Notes under the pieces: generated by a model | Database searches by the model: none | What the model was told of the DNA's origin: nothing | What the model saw: the letters and a program-made list of their open reading frames with translations, nothing else | In this document: in pieces, positions 1 through 6,899 of the stretch | How positions within the stretch are numbered: position 1 is the first letter of the stretch | Layout of the letters: every line of letters starts with the position of its first letter | NCBI RefSeq assembly: GCF_000711955.1 | Contig: NZ_JONR01000042.1 | Span: forward strand, 1 to 44,596 | Direction: 5' to 3' | From: Nevskia soli DSM 19509 | Lineage (GTDB): Bacteria; Pseudomonadota; Gammaproteobacteria; Nevskiales; Nevskiaceae | DNA: 44,596 nucleotides | Translations under genes and position numbers: made by a program

Positions 1-330
1 CGGCTGGAAGGCGTCACCTTCGAATTCAACAAGACCCGCCTGCGTCCGGACTCCCAGACCATCCTCAACTGGGTCGTCGGCATCATGCAGAAATACCCGG
101 ACATGCAGGTCGAACTGGCCGGCTACACCGACAGCATCGGCGGCACCGCGTACAACCTGAAGCTGTCGCAGCGCCGCGCTGAAGCGGTCAAGGCCTATCT
201 GGTCGAAAAGGGCGTCGACGCCGGCCGCATCCAGGCCAAGGGCTACGGCAAGGAAAACCCCGTCGCCACCAACAGCACCGACGAAGGCCGCGAATACAAC
301 CGCCGCGTCGAACTGCACATCCTCAATTGA
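1..330 (+). CDS. OmpA-family protein, C-terminal domain (5' end outside window)
   Basis: This is the C-terminal peptidoglycan-binding domain of an OmpA-like outer-membrane protein or lipoprotein. The reading frame is open from base 1, so the N-terminus lies upstream of the window. Visible hallmarks are the FEFNKTRLRPDS strand, GYTDSIGG, then LSQRRAEAVKAYLVEKG, IQAKGYGKENPVATN and the closing NRRVEL. In this family the Asp of the TDS motif and the Arg of the NRR motif contact diaminopimelate in peptidoglycan; both are present. A lipoprotein gene follows 50 bases downstream on the same strand and could be co-transcribed, ending at the terminator near 1260. Whether the missing part is a beta-barrel or a lipoprotein anchor cannot be seen. 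Confidence 0.95.
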   Translation, partial: RLEGVTFEFNKTRLRPDSQTILNWVVGIMQKYPDMQVELAGYTDSIGGTAYNLKLSQRRAEAVKAYLVEKGVDAGRIQAKGYGKENPVATNSTDEGREYNRRVELHILN

Positions 331-380
331 GCATCGGCAACGGACTTGCCGAAGCAAACGAAACAAACGGAGAAATAGTC

Positions 381-1190
381 ATGTCAGGGAAACGTAAATT
401 CGCAATGCTGGGCACGGTGATGCTGGCCGGGCTGGCGCTGGGCGCCTGTACCTCGAACGGTCAGGACCTGGGCGTCAACGACGGCGGCATCACCGCCGGC
501 AGCAGCAGCAGCGGCGGTCCGCCGAACGACGGCACCGGTCCGACCACCATCAACCAGGGCGGCACGCCGACCAATCCCGGTACGCCGGTCACTGGTCACT
601 TCATCTGCACCGGCGGCGCCAAGACCTACGGCAACGTCACCACCGCGGTGGGCTCCAACGGCCTGCTCGGCGGCCCGCTGACCACCCTGCTCGACCGGCT
701 CGGCGGTTCGACCCTCACCACGCTGCTCAACAGTGTGACCGAGCCGAACAACATCATCGACGGCAACCTCAGCACCTTCTCGACGTTCTCGCTGACGGCG
801 GGACTGCTGGGCGGCCTGCTGACCTCGGTGGACGAGTCGGTGGTCCTGCCGAGCGGCACCACGGTGCCGGCCGGCAAGTTCGCGGTGTTCGGCGTTTCCT
901 TCCCCAAGGGCACGGTCGACCTGTCGCTGGTCAACAAGGTCGAGGTGGCTACCTACCTCAACAACAGCACGGGCACCAGCACCTTGCAGGAAGGCCTGAT
1001 CCTGGATCAGTCGGCGCTGACCCTGCTCGGCGCCATCGGCGGCAGCACGCCGGCGGCGGTGTGGATCGGTGTGGAGACGACCAAGCCTTATGATCGTGCC
1101 ACCATCTCGCTGACGCCGGGCCTGCTTTCGGTCAGCGTGGGCGATGCCATGCACGTCTTCGAACTGTGCGTCGACGGCCGGCTGCAGTAA
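381..1190 (+). CDS. Putative lipoprotein of unknown function
   Basis: A 269-residue exported protein. The start at 381 is chosen because GGAG lies about 10 bases upstream and a lipoprotein signal follows directly: basic MSGKRK, hydrophobic stretch, lipobox LGAC with Cys23. Upstream in-frame starts would bury this signal. Residues about 24-75 are a low-complexity Gly/Ser/Thr/Pro linker. The rest contains DGNLSTFST, a FPKGT segment, ATYLNN and ETTKPYD, a pattern that recalls surface modules of adhesin-like proteins, though I cannot name a family. Only two further Cys are present, near the two ends of the folded part, and they could pair. It follows an OmpA-family gene, which fits an envelope role. 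No catalytic motif is visible. Confidence 0.85.
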   Translation: MSGKRKFAMLGTVMLAGLALGACTSNGQDLGVNDGGITAGSSSSGGPPNDGTGPTTINQGGTPTNPGTPVTGHFICTGGAKTYGNVTTAVGSNGLLGGPLTTLLDRLGGSTLTTLLNSVTEPNNIIDGNLSTFSTFSLTAGLLGGLLTSVDESVVLPSGTTVPAGKFAVFGVSFPKGTVDLSLVNKVEVATYLNNSTGTSTLQEGLILDQSALTLLGAIGGSTPAAVWIGVETTKPYDRATISLTPGLLSVSVGDAMHVFELCVDGRLQ

Positions 1191-1252
1191 GCAGCTGCCC
1201 GCGTAGAAGGTTGAGCGACAAACGCTCCCCCAATAGGGAGTGAAGCATTGAA

Positions 1253-1277
1253 GGGGCCGCCATGCGGCCCCTTTTTT
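1253..1277 (+). terminator. Rho-independent terminator
   Basis: A perfect 8-bp stem GGGGCCGC / GCGGCCCC with loop CAT is followed by six T. It lies 62 bases after the lipoprotein stop and ends the OmpA-lipoprotein transcription unit. Confidence 0.92.
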
Positions 1278-1382
1278 ATTGGGCCGCCGTTGTACCTGCC
1301 AGGCGGCGGCGGGACTGGCAGGTCTCACCTGCCGTCTTGCCCGCGTCATACTGTCGCCAACGAATCGCATTCAGGAAGCACG

Positions 1383-1691
1383 ATGAGAGGCGAACCATCG
1401 AAGATCCGCCCGGGCCGCCTGGCCCTGGCGTGGCTGCTCTGTACCGCCTGCGGCTGCCTTGGCGCGGCGGCGTGGATGCCTCTCTACGGATGGCTGGGGA
1501 CGGCCTTGCCGACGCTGCCGCCCATGGCGCACTGGCTGCAGGCGGTGCTGGGCCAGGTGCTGATGTACGGCAGCCTGTTCGCCTTCATCGGTGCGGGGAT
1601 TTACTGCGGCATGCGTTTGTCCCGGACTTTCCTGAGCGCGGTCGAGCTGGAGGTGCTGTTCCGCTTGCCGCGCGATGCGGAAGGGCGCTAA
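1383..1691 (+). CDS. Small inner-membrane protein, unknown
   Basis: A 102-residue protein. The ATG at 1383 is preceded by AGGAAG at a good distance; longer in-frame versions run back through the upstream terminator and are unlikely. Two hydrophobic segments are visible, about residues 13-35 and 55-80, separated by a Pro-rich turn (LPTLPPMAHW). The C-terminus is charged (VELEVLFRLPRDAEGR). No family is recognised. It is convergent with dusB, with 27 bases between the two stops, so it is probably a single-gene unit. The coding call rests on the ribosome binding site, hydrophobic pattern and GC-rich codon use. Confidence 0.72.
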   Translation: MRGEPSKIRPGRLALAWLLCTACGCLGAAAWMPLYGWLGTALPTLPPMAHWLQAVLGQVLMYGSLFAFIGAGIYCGMRLSRTFLSAVELEVLFRLPRDAEGR

Positions 1692-1718
1692 ACCGCGCCT
1701 TCATTCGTGGGTAGAGGT

Positions 1719-2711
1719 TCAGGCGGCCCGGGCCAGGGATTCCGCTGCTTCGTCCGGGCCGAAGAAGGCGCAGACCAATTGCCGCTGCAAGGGCGCGCTG
1801 TCGACACGGTTCACCGATTGCCAGAAGGCTTCGCTGCCGGCATGGCTGCGGCAGTACCACTGGATGTGCTTGCGCGCGACGCGCAGGCCGGCGGCTTCGC
1901 CGTAGAGGGTGTAGAGCGCGTCGAGGTGTTCGAGCAGCAGCTGGCCCACCTCGCGCGGCGAGGGTTCTGCCAGGTGTTCGCCGGTGGCGAGGAAGTGGGC
2001 GATCTCGCGGAAGATCCAGGGTCGGCCCTGCGCCGCGCGGCCGATCATCAGGCCGTCGACGCCGGTGTGGCGCAGCACGTCGCGCGCTTTCTCCGGGGTG
2101 TCGATGTCGCCGTTGGCCCAGAGCGGGATGCGCACCGATTGCTTGATGGCGGCGATGGTGTCGTATTCGGCCGAGCCGGCATAGAGGTCTTCGCGGGTAC
2201 GGCCATGCACCGCCAGGGCGGCGATACCGCAATCCTCGGCAATGCGGGCGACGGTGATGCCGTTGCGGTGGGCGCGGGCCCAGCCGGTGCGGATCTTCAG
2301 CGTCACCGGTACCGGCACGGCTTCCACCACGGCGCGGCAGATGCGTTCGACCAGGGCCTCGTCGCGCATCAGCGCCGAACCGGATTCGGCGTTGCAGACT
2401 TTCTTCGCCGGGCAGCCCATGTTGATGTCGATGATCTGGGCGCCGTGGGCGACGTTGTGGCGCGCGGCCTCGGCCAGGCGCTGCGGATCGGCGCCGGCGA
2501 TCTGCACGGCGATCAGGCCGGGTTCGCCGCGGTGGTCCATGCGGGTGCGCGACTTCGGCGTGTTCCAGAAGCGCGGGTCGTCGATGGTCATCTCGGAGGC
2601 GGCCAGCCCGGCGCCGAGGCGCTTGCACAGCACCCGGAACGGCCGGTCGGTGACGCCGGCCATGGGGGCCAGCGCCAGCGCGGGTTCGATGCGGTAGGGG
2701 CCGATCTGCAT
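1719..2711 (-). CDS. dusB: tRNA-dihydrouridine synthase DusB
   Basis: An FMN-dependent enzyme that reduces uridine to dihydrouridine in the tRNA D-loop (position 17 for characterised DusB). The 330-residue length is normal. The TIM barrel opens with LALAPMAGVTDRPFR, followed by VQIAGADP, DINMGCPAKKVCN with catalytic Cys100, the LKIRTGWARAHRN strand, VHGRTRE, WANGDI and the FMN-phosphate-binding stretch GVDGLMIGRAAQGRPW. The helical tRNA-binding domain begins near residue 250. MDHRGEP and KKVCNAESGSALMRDE separate it from DusA and DusC. In many gammaproteobacteria fis follows dusB; here the next gene is convergent and unrelated, so the dusB-fis operon is not present. No other start competes with ATG 2711. 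Confidence 0.95.
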   Translation of the reverse strand: MQIGPYRIEPALALAPMAGVTDRPFRVLCKRLGAGLAASEMTIDDPRFWNTPKSRTRMDHRGEPGLIAVQIAGADPQRLAEAARHNVAHGAQIIDINMGCPAKKVCNAESGSALMRDEALVERICRAVVEAVPVPVTLKIRTGWARAHRNGITVARIAEDCGIAALAVHGRTREDLYAGSAEYDTIAAIKQSVRIPLWANGDIDTPEKARDVLRHTGVDGLMIGRAAQGRPWIFREIAHFLATGEHLAEPSPREVGQLLLEHLDALYTLYGEAAGLRVARKHIQWYCRSHAGSEAFWQSVNRVDSAPLQRQLVCAFFGPDEAAESLARAA

Positions 2712-2802
2712 GGCGCTATTGTCGCCGATCCGGAGGAGGGCGGAAAAAGGAGCCGTGGCCGGGCTGATTGACGGCTGGGCGAGGCGGATTCTTCAAAACC
2801 TG

Positions 2803-2821
2803 CCCCGGACTCGATCCGGGG
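2803..2821. repeat. Short palindrome of the dispersed intergenic type
   Basis: CCCCGGA and TCCGGGG form a perfect 7-bp stem around CTCGA, followed by ATGACA. This resembles the GTCATCCC-type small palindromes scattered between genes in many proteobacteria. It lies between dusB and the DUF1161 gene. A T-rich tail is lacking, so a terminator role is less likely. Only one copy of this exact form was noticed in the window. Confidence 0.4.
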
Positions 2822-2850
2822 ATGACAAACAAAACGCGATGCGCGGCTGC

Positions 2851-3075
2851 CTAGCTGCGCTTGTAGACGATCTTCTTGGCGCCGCCTTCGCAGCTGCCGA
2901 CCACTTTTTGCTCCTTGACCTCGGCGGCGGGGACGACGTCGAGGGTATAGGTCTTCACGCCCTTGGCCTTGATCTTGGCGTCGATCTGCTCCTTGACCGA
3001 GTCGCAGGGCGTGGCCCAGGCGGCGGAGGTGGTGAGGAACAACAGTGCGGCGATGGCGAGCTGCTTGTGTTTCAC
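2851..3075 (-). CDS. DUF1161-family small periplasmic protein
   Basis: A 74-residue secreted protein. Residues 1-21 form a clear signal peptide (MKHKQLAIAALLFLTTSAAWA). The mature part starts TPCDSVKEQIDAKIKAKGV and ends with VVGSCEGGAKKIVYKR, the typical ending of DUF1161 proteins. The two Cys (24 and 62) could form a periplasmic disulfide. The molecular function of the family is not established. It is a single-gene unit with a 295-base leader region upstream that carries a repeat element. The length is normal for the family. Confidence 0.85.
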   Translation of the reverse strand: MKHKQLAIAALLFLTTSAAWATPCDSVKEQIDAKIKAKGVKTYTLDVVPAAEVKEQKVVGSCEGGAKKIVYKRS

Positions 3076-3112
3076 GACGGGTCTCCCTGATATGGCTTGG
3101 TGGTGTGCCCCT

Positions 3113-3182
3113 TTAAGAGCTTATCCGTGAATAAATTGCACCGCCGTCGCAGGCGCGATTCATTCTGTTACAGGCTCTAAGA
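3113..3182. repeat. Intergenic repeat, copy 1 (full-looking, MITE-like)
   Basis: The last 34 bases (3149-3182) match 31 of 34 positions of a second copy at 6808-6841. In this copy the outer ends form an imperfect inverted pair (TTAAGAGC at 3113-3120 and GGCTCTAA at 3173-3180), and an inner pair is AATTGCACC against GGCGCGATT. The unit is about 70 bases, non-coding, and lies in the 295-base gap between the DUF1161 gene and a divergent secreted-protein gene. The rest of that gap shows nothing I can assign. A repeated extragenic element or decayed miniature transposon are both possible. Confidence 0.45.
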
Positions 3183-3370
3183 CCATGCCAAGGTAGCAAG
3201 AAAACGCGGCAATTTCGTGCAGCGCCGATGAAATTCCGGCGCAGGGCGGGACGGGCCGTGATGCAGTTCACGGACTGGCTTTTTCCCGGCTCTCCTCTAT
3301 ATCCTCAGCGAAACCATCGGCTCCGTTTCATCCGCGGCCCGCTTGCTGGCCCTTCAGTATCGAGATCCCC

Positions 3371-3886
3371 ATGCGCGCATTGATTCCGCTGTGCCTGATC
3401 CTTCCCGCGGCGGCGTTCGCGGATGCCGCGCCGACGGCGCCGGCGGATCCGTTCAAGCCGATGGCGTTCCTCGCCGGCCACTGCTGGAAAGGCGATTTTC
3501 CGAACCAGCCGCAGACCGACGAGCATTGCTTCGAATGGGTTTACGACGGCCATTTCCTGCGCGACCACCATGTGGTGCACGGCGACGGCCATCCCGACTA
3601 CCAGGGCGAGACGCTGTATTACTGGGACACCGTCTCCAGGCAGATCCAGTACCTGTACATCGAGAACCAGGGCGGCTACAGCAAGGGCGGAGTGGAGGCC
3701 ACGGCCGACGGCCTGATGTTTCCACCCACTACCTATAGCGACAACGGCCAGCAGCAGACTTACCGCAGCCATTGGCAGCGCAACGGCGACGATGCCTACG
3801 AATCGATCAACGAGCTGAAGACCAAGGATGGTTGGTCGGTGGCGTGGAAGGTGAAGATGCAGAAGCAGCCGGAGGCGCAGAAGTAA
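3371..3886 (+). CDS. Secreted protein, unknown (lipocalin-like feel)
   Basis: A 171-residue protein with a short signal peptide (MRALIPLCLILPAAAFA, cleavage likely after residue 17). The mature part has FLAGHCWKGDF, HCFEWVYDG and alternating strands rich in Tyr and Trp (ETLYYWDT, IQYLYIENQGGY, SVAWKVKMQ). The FLAGHCW start resembles the opening strand of DUF1579- or THAP4-like small barrels, but this is only a resemblance. Two Cys, near residues 38 and 51, are close enough to pair. There is no strong Shine-Dalgarno before ATG 3371, so the start rests on the signal peptide. It stands alone, divergent from the DUF1161 gene. The 162 bases after it hold nothing recognisable. Confidence 0.8.
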   Translation: MRALIPLCLILPAAAFADAAPTAPADPFKPMAFLAGHCWKGDFPNQPQTDEHCFEWVYDGHFLRDHHVVHGDGHPDYQGETLYYWDTVSRQIQYLYIENQGGYSKGGVEATADGLMFPPTTYSDNGQQQTYRSHWQRNGDDAYESINELKTKDGWSVAWKVKMQKQPEAQK

Positions 3887-4048
3887 GATAGAGCGGCAGG
3901 CATTCAGATCTGCGAGGTACGCCTCCCGTCCAGCGGTGGGCGATGACCGGCACTAGCGCCTGACTGTGACGATTGACCAATACTCCATAACGGTAGAAGT
4001 GCTGCCGTCTTGATTTTCGTGCTGCAGGATTCGTTTCGAGATACTTCC

Positions 4049-4520
4049 ATGAAAAAGCCGGTTGTGGTTTGGGTTGTGCAGATTGCCCTTGTCCTCATTG
4101 CTATTACATACGGGTTGCTGGCTCTTGGATCATTAGCCGGGGGTGCTTCAAGGTGTATATTCCCCCGTGCAAGGCGGCGGCGGTCTGTTGGTTGGTATGG
4201 CGGTCTTTTCCGGCGCCGTGTTGCTTCTGATTAAAGCATCGCGACAAAAGATTGCGCGCCGTTCAATAGTTTTGTTTTTTTGGGCGGTACTTGTCATCTA
4301 TCCCATTACCAATGCGCTTATAGGTGCCGGTTTGTTTCCGCCCAAAGTGCGGATTCCAGATAATCAACTCTCTGGTGCAGCATTTGCGGAGGGTTTGCGC
4401 TATCTCTGTCTGCTCCTTCTAATTGTCTGGCTGTCGTTTACCAAGACTGCGAATGACTATCTGGCCGCGCAAGGTGACTCTAACAACATGCAAGCGAGTG
4501 ATCAGCCGCCGATACGATGA
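4049..4520 (+). pseudogene. Four-segment membrane protein gene broken by a frameshift
   Basis: Two overlapping frames together make one plausible membrane protein. Frame one, from ATG 4049, gives MKKPVVVWVVQIALVLIAI then TYGLLALGSLAGG before running into Arg-rich nonsense. Frame two starts about 4140 and gives LQGVYSPVQGGGG, then three more hydrophobic segments (LLVGMAVFSGAVLLLI, IVLFFWAVLVIYPI, LRYLCLLLLIVWLSF) and a hydrophilic tail to 4520. Frame two has a stop at 4134-4136, so the switch must lie just after it, at the run of five G (4139-4143); removing one G would restore a product of about 156 residues. The stretch is visibly AT-richer than its neighbours, with less biased codons. It may be a recent pseudogene of acquired origin or a sequencing error. 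No family is recognised. Confidence 0.65.
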
Positions 4521-4630
4521 GTCGTTGACTGCCCATTGGCTTTTCGAGTTAACGATTCATATGCATATGCGGAAAATGCGCTTCCGCGCTTGCAAATTGC
4601 GGCATAGCATGGTTGCAATCAAGGGATGGT

Positions 4631-4657
4631 AAAAACCCCTGCGGTAATAGGGTTTTT
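4631..4657. terminator. Hairpin, possible bidirectional terminator
   Basis: AAAAACCC (4631-4638) and GGGTTTTT (4650-4657) form a perfect 8-bp stem around an 11-base loop, with A and T runs built into the arms. It lies 110 bases after the frameshifted gene and 73 bases before the HU gene, so it could end readthrough into HU. The weak GC part of the stem leaves the call uncertain. Confidence 0.5.
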
Positions 4658-4730
4658 ATGAAACTCCTGCTAATCTACGCAGGCAACACTTTCACAATTC
4701 AGAATCACACGAAACACAAGAAGGAGCACA

Positions 4731-5018
4731 ATGAGCGATACGCTGACCCGCAAGGACCTCGTCGAAGTCCTGGCCAAGAAACATGACCTGCCGAAGTCCC
4801 GCGTCGATGCCCTGGTGGTTGACCTGCTGGAAGACGTGACCAAGGCCCTGAAGAAGGGTCACAAGGTTGCGCTGTCACAGTTCGGTATCTTCGAAGTGAA
4901 GAAGCGCCCGGCGCGCAAGGGCCGCAACCCGGCCACCGGCGCCGCGATCAAGATCCCGGCGAAGAAGAACGTGCGTTTCAAGTCTTCGGCTGGTCTGAAG
5001 AAGACCATCGGCGGCTAA
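4731..5018 (+). CDS. HU-family DNA-binding protein
   Basis: A 95-residue histone-like protein that binds and bends DNA as a dimer. It starts with TLTRKDLVEVLAKKH, has the helical dimer core, the QFGIFEVKKRPARKGRNP strand-to-arm transition with the conserved GRNPATG arm tip (Pro is the intercalating residue in HU/IHF), and ends with the VRFKSSAGLKKTI strand and helix typical of HU. It is slightly longer than classical HU (90 residues) at both ends. A strong AAGGAG ribosome binding site lies 5-6 bases before ATG 4731. A classical terminator follows, so it is a strongly expressed single-gene unit. Nothing in the sequence separates HU-alpha from HU-beta, so no symbol is given. Confidence 0.96.
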   Translation: MSDTLTRKDLVEVLAKKHDLPKSRVDALVVDLLEDVTKALKKGHKVALSQFGIFEVKKRPARKGRNPATGAAIKIPAKKNVRFKSSAGLKKTIGG

Positions 5019-5039
5019 ATCCCGCGACGGTGTGAAAAG

Positions 5040-5064
5040 GGGAGCCGCGGCTCCCCTTTTTTTG
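5040..5064 (+). terminator. Rho-independent terminator of the HU gene
   Basis: GGGGAGCC / GGCTCCCC form a perfect 8-bp stem with a GC loop, followed by seven T. It sits 22 bases after the HU stop codon. Confidence 0.96.
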
Positions 5065-5142
5065 TGGGTGTGAGGTCGTGCGAATTTTCCACCATGTGGA
5101 ATCGCGGCAAGCGCGCGACGGTGATCGCCGCGCAGCAGTTCT

Positions 5143-5544
5143 TTACAAACGGGCGAATCTGCTGCCGGGCTGCGTGTCGGCGGATGGCGGCATCGCCGGA
5201 TTGCGCCACTGGCACAGGGTCATGCCGGCCTCGTCCTGCACCGTGTAATGGCGCACGAGGTAGCTCATGCTCAGGCGCAGCAGGCGCGCTTCAGCGGTCA
5301 GCGAAGCGGGGAATTGCAGGCGCAGACGATCCAGTACCGCCTTGAGCCGCGCCAGGGCCGGGCGCAGTTCGCTGCCGAGCAGGCGCGCGGCTTCGTTGGC
5401 GCTCGGATAGGATGCCAGGGTGCGGCCGGAGGCCGAGAGCAGTTCGGCGTTCTGGAAATGCCATTGCGCCCCGTCCAGCAGGGCGTAGCGGACGATCAGC
5501 TCCGCACCGGCTTCCAGCTCTTGCTTGATGGTTGTCGCAGGCAT
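5143..5544 (-). CDS. Hypothetical protein, unknown
   Basis: A 133-residue soluble protein. ATG 5544 is preceded by GGGAGAGGCAGG on the minus strand, a fair ribosome binding site. The N-terminal part (MPATTIKQELEAGAEL) leads into a likely beta segment, IVRYALLDGAQWHFQN. The middle is helical and Leu/Arg-rich (ELRPALARLKAVLDRLRLQF), and the C-terminus repeats a similar beta pattern, YLVRHYTVQDEAGMTLCQW. No signal peptide or known motif is seen. The overlapping plus-strand frame has Ala/Gly/Gln-rich shadow composition, so the minus frame is preferred. The 200 bases upstream contain no convincing gene. Confidence 0.65.
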   Translation of the reverse strand: MPATTIKQELEAGAELIVRYALLDGAQWHFQNAELLSASGRTLASYPSANEAARLLGSELRPALARLKAVLDRLRLQFPASLTAEARLLRLSMSYLVRHYTVQDEAGMTLCQWRNPAMPPSADTQPGSRFARL

Positions 5545-5726
5545 CCTGCCTCTCCCGGAATCGGGACATGGAAACCCATGCCGCCGAACAGGGCCGCTCG
5601 CAAACGGGCGAAGTCGGCCGTCAGGAATTGTGACATACCTGCTTGCGGCAAATGTGACAGCGTTTTGAGCGGCGCAGCGCTCGGGTGACAGCCGGTAGCG
5701 TTCGGCCGGCGGCGTGGTGACGAGGA

Positions 5727-5745
5727 TGACGTCATGTTGACGTCA
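5727..5745 (+). promoter_or_regulatory. Two TGACGTCA palindromes, one helical turn apart
   Basis: The perfect 8-bp palindrome TGACGTCA occurs at 5727-5734 and again at 5738-5745, centres 11 bp apart, so both face the same side of the helix. The second copy includes the A of the ATG at 5745. This has the form of a cooperative operator or a translational control site for the following RDD/pilin-like gene, but no regulator is known from the sequence. Confidence 0.35.
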
Positions 5746-6380
5746 TGATTGTGGTGGGCCGGGACGGGCAGGCCATCGGCTATGCATCCGCCGCAATCCG
5801 TTACTTCATCCTGCTGATCACCTCCTACCTGTTTCCCCTGCTGCTGGTGGCGTTCTTCACGCGGCGCCGGCAGGGGCTGCACGATCTGGCGGTGGGCAGC
5901 GTGGTCTTGGATCGCCACAGTTACGACCCCGCGCACTTCGATTACGAGCAGGTCGGGAAAAGCCCGCGCGGCGGCGGCGCGGTATTGGTGTTGGCGATCG
6001 CGCTGATGGTGTTCGTGTTCTTCGGCGGAATCCTGGCGGCGATCGCCATCCCTGCCTACCAGGACTACACCCTGCGCGCGAAAATCCAGGCGCTGATCCA
6101 GCAGGCCGACCCGATCAAGGCGGCGGTGACCAGGCACTACGCCAGCAGCAGCGAGCCGGTGCAGTACGCCGATCTCGGCATGAGCGGGCCGCTGGCGCTG
6201 AAGGACGACCAGGGTCTGATCACCGTGAACGCGAATGGGGTCATCACCATCATGCTGGGCATGAAGCCGCCGATCGGGCAGAGCATCCGCCTGACGCCGA
6301 CGGTGAGTTCGGCCGGCACCGGCTGGAGTTGCGTCAGCGACGACGTGCGCAAGATTTACCTGCCGCCGTCCTGCCGCTGA
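5745..6380 (+). CDS. Half-RDD domain fused to a pilin-like domain
   Basis: A 211-residue membrane protein. Residues 1-58 match the second half of an RDD membrane domain: VGRDGQAIGYASAAIRY, a hydrophobic segment, then RRRQGLHDLAVGSVVLDR. The first half, which carries the Arg-Asp transmembrane helix, is absent, and an in-frame stop at 5727-5729 shows the frame does not extend upstream. Residues about 77-112 form another membrane helix running into GGILAAIAIPAYQDYTLRAK, which is the N-terminal helix of type IV pilins, but without the prepilin cleavage site and Glu5. The C-terminal part resembles a pilin globular domain with two Cys (about 199 and 210) in disulfide-loop-like placement. A GYF_2 gene follows 78 bases later. 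No good ribosome binding site precedes the ATG. Truncated but possibly functional. Confidence 0.72.
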   Translation: MIVVGRDGQAIGYASAAIRYFILLITSYLFPLLLVAFFTRRRQGLHDLAVGSVVLDRHSYDPAHFDYEQVGKSPRGGGAVLVLAIALMVFVFFGGILAAIAIPAYQDYTLRAKIQALIQQADPIKAAVTRHYASSSEPVQYADLGMSGPLALKDDQGLITVNANGVITIMLGMKPPIGQSIRLTPTVSSAGTGWSCVSDDVRKIYLPPSCR

Positions 6381-6458
6381 GGCACGACGGCCCGGAGCGA
6401 AACGGGGCTGTGCACGGTTCATGCTTGTGCTTGAGGCGGGAGATTCCGGGAGCACAGC

Positions 6459-6788
6459 ATGTCCGACATGATTTATCTGGGCCGCGATGGCCGGCAGATG
6501 GGGCCTTTTGCCTGGGCGCAGATCGCGGCCATGGCTTCGGCGGGGCAGGTGCGGCCGGACGATCTGGCCTGGCACGACGGCATGGCGGGTTGGTTGCCGG
6601 CACACCAGGTGCTGACCCGGCTGGGGCTCAGCGTGAGCACCGAGCCGATGCCGCCTTTGTTCGTGGCGCAGGCGCCCGTCCGGCGTGCCGCGGCGAAGCC
6701 TGCGAAACCGGCGGTACCGAAAGCGGCCGGCGGCTTCGGCGGCAAGCTGGCGCGGCTGCTGCCTGGCAGATCGGCGTCCAGATCCTGA
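6459..6788 (+). CDS. GYF_2 (DUF4339) domain protein
   Basis: A 109-residue protein. Residues 4-53 are a clear GYF_2/DUF4339 module: IYLGRDGRQMGPFAWAQIAA, then GQVRPDDLAWHDGMAGWLPA. These modules are thought to bind peptides or partner proteins and are often fused in front of RDD or other membrane domains. After it comes a Pro/Ala/Lys linker (VRRAAAKPAKPAVPKAAGG) and a short basic tail with no membrane helix, so the protein as it stands is cytoplasmic. It follows the half-RDD/pilin gene on the same strand; in fused relatives these pieces occur in one chain. A fair ribosome binding site (CGGGAG) precedes ATG 6459. The abrupt ending suggests it may be a detached module. Confidence 0.82.
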   Translation: MSDMIYLGRDGRQMGPFAWAQIAAMASAGQVRPDDLAWHDGMAGWLPAHQVLTRLGLSVSTEPMPPLFVAQAPVRRAAAKPAKPAVPKAAGGFGGKLARLLPGRSASRS

Positions 6789-6807
6789 TCGAGTCCTGGA
6801 CTGCAAC

Positions 6808-6841
6808 GCAGGTGCGATTCGTTGTGTTACAGGCTCTAAGA
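6808..6841. repeat. Intergenic repeat, copy 2
   Basis: This 34-base stretch differs at three positions from 3149-3182. The conserved core is GTTACAGGCTCTAAGA, preceded by GCAGGYGCGATTC. Here the left part of the longer unit is shortened. It lies between the GYF_2 gene and the GIY-YIG gene, outside any frame I accept. Confidence 0.45.
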
Positions 6842-6899
6842 TAGGCGCAGCGTCGGAGCATTTCCGGCCGCAGGAATATCCCGGAAATCGAACCGTCGC

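Noticed and set aside
327..380. Extension of the first lipoprotein to 327
   Set aside because: It would overlap the OmpA stop and hide the lipoprotein signal. The ribosome binding site supports 381.
1223..1240. CTCCC...GGGAG inverted pair after the first lipoprotein
   Set aside because: The stem is short and the strong terminator at 1253-1277 explains the region.
4423..4632. Frame overlapping the end of the frameshifted gene and the gap before HU
   Set aside because: It has no ribosome binding site or domain, crosses the 3' end of the membrane gene in another frame and is probably non-coding.
5248..5688. Plus-strand frame opposite the 5143-5544 gene
   Set aside because: Composition is Gln/Ala/Gly-rich without structure, there is no ribosome binding site, and the minus-strand frame has better features.
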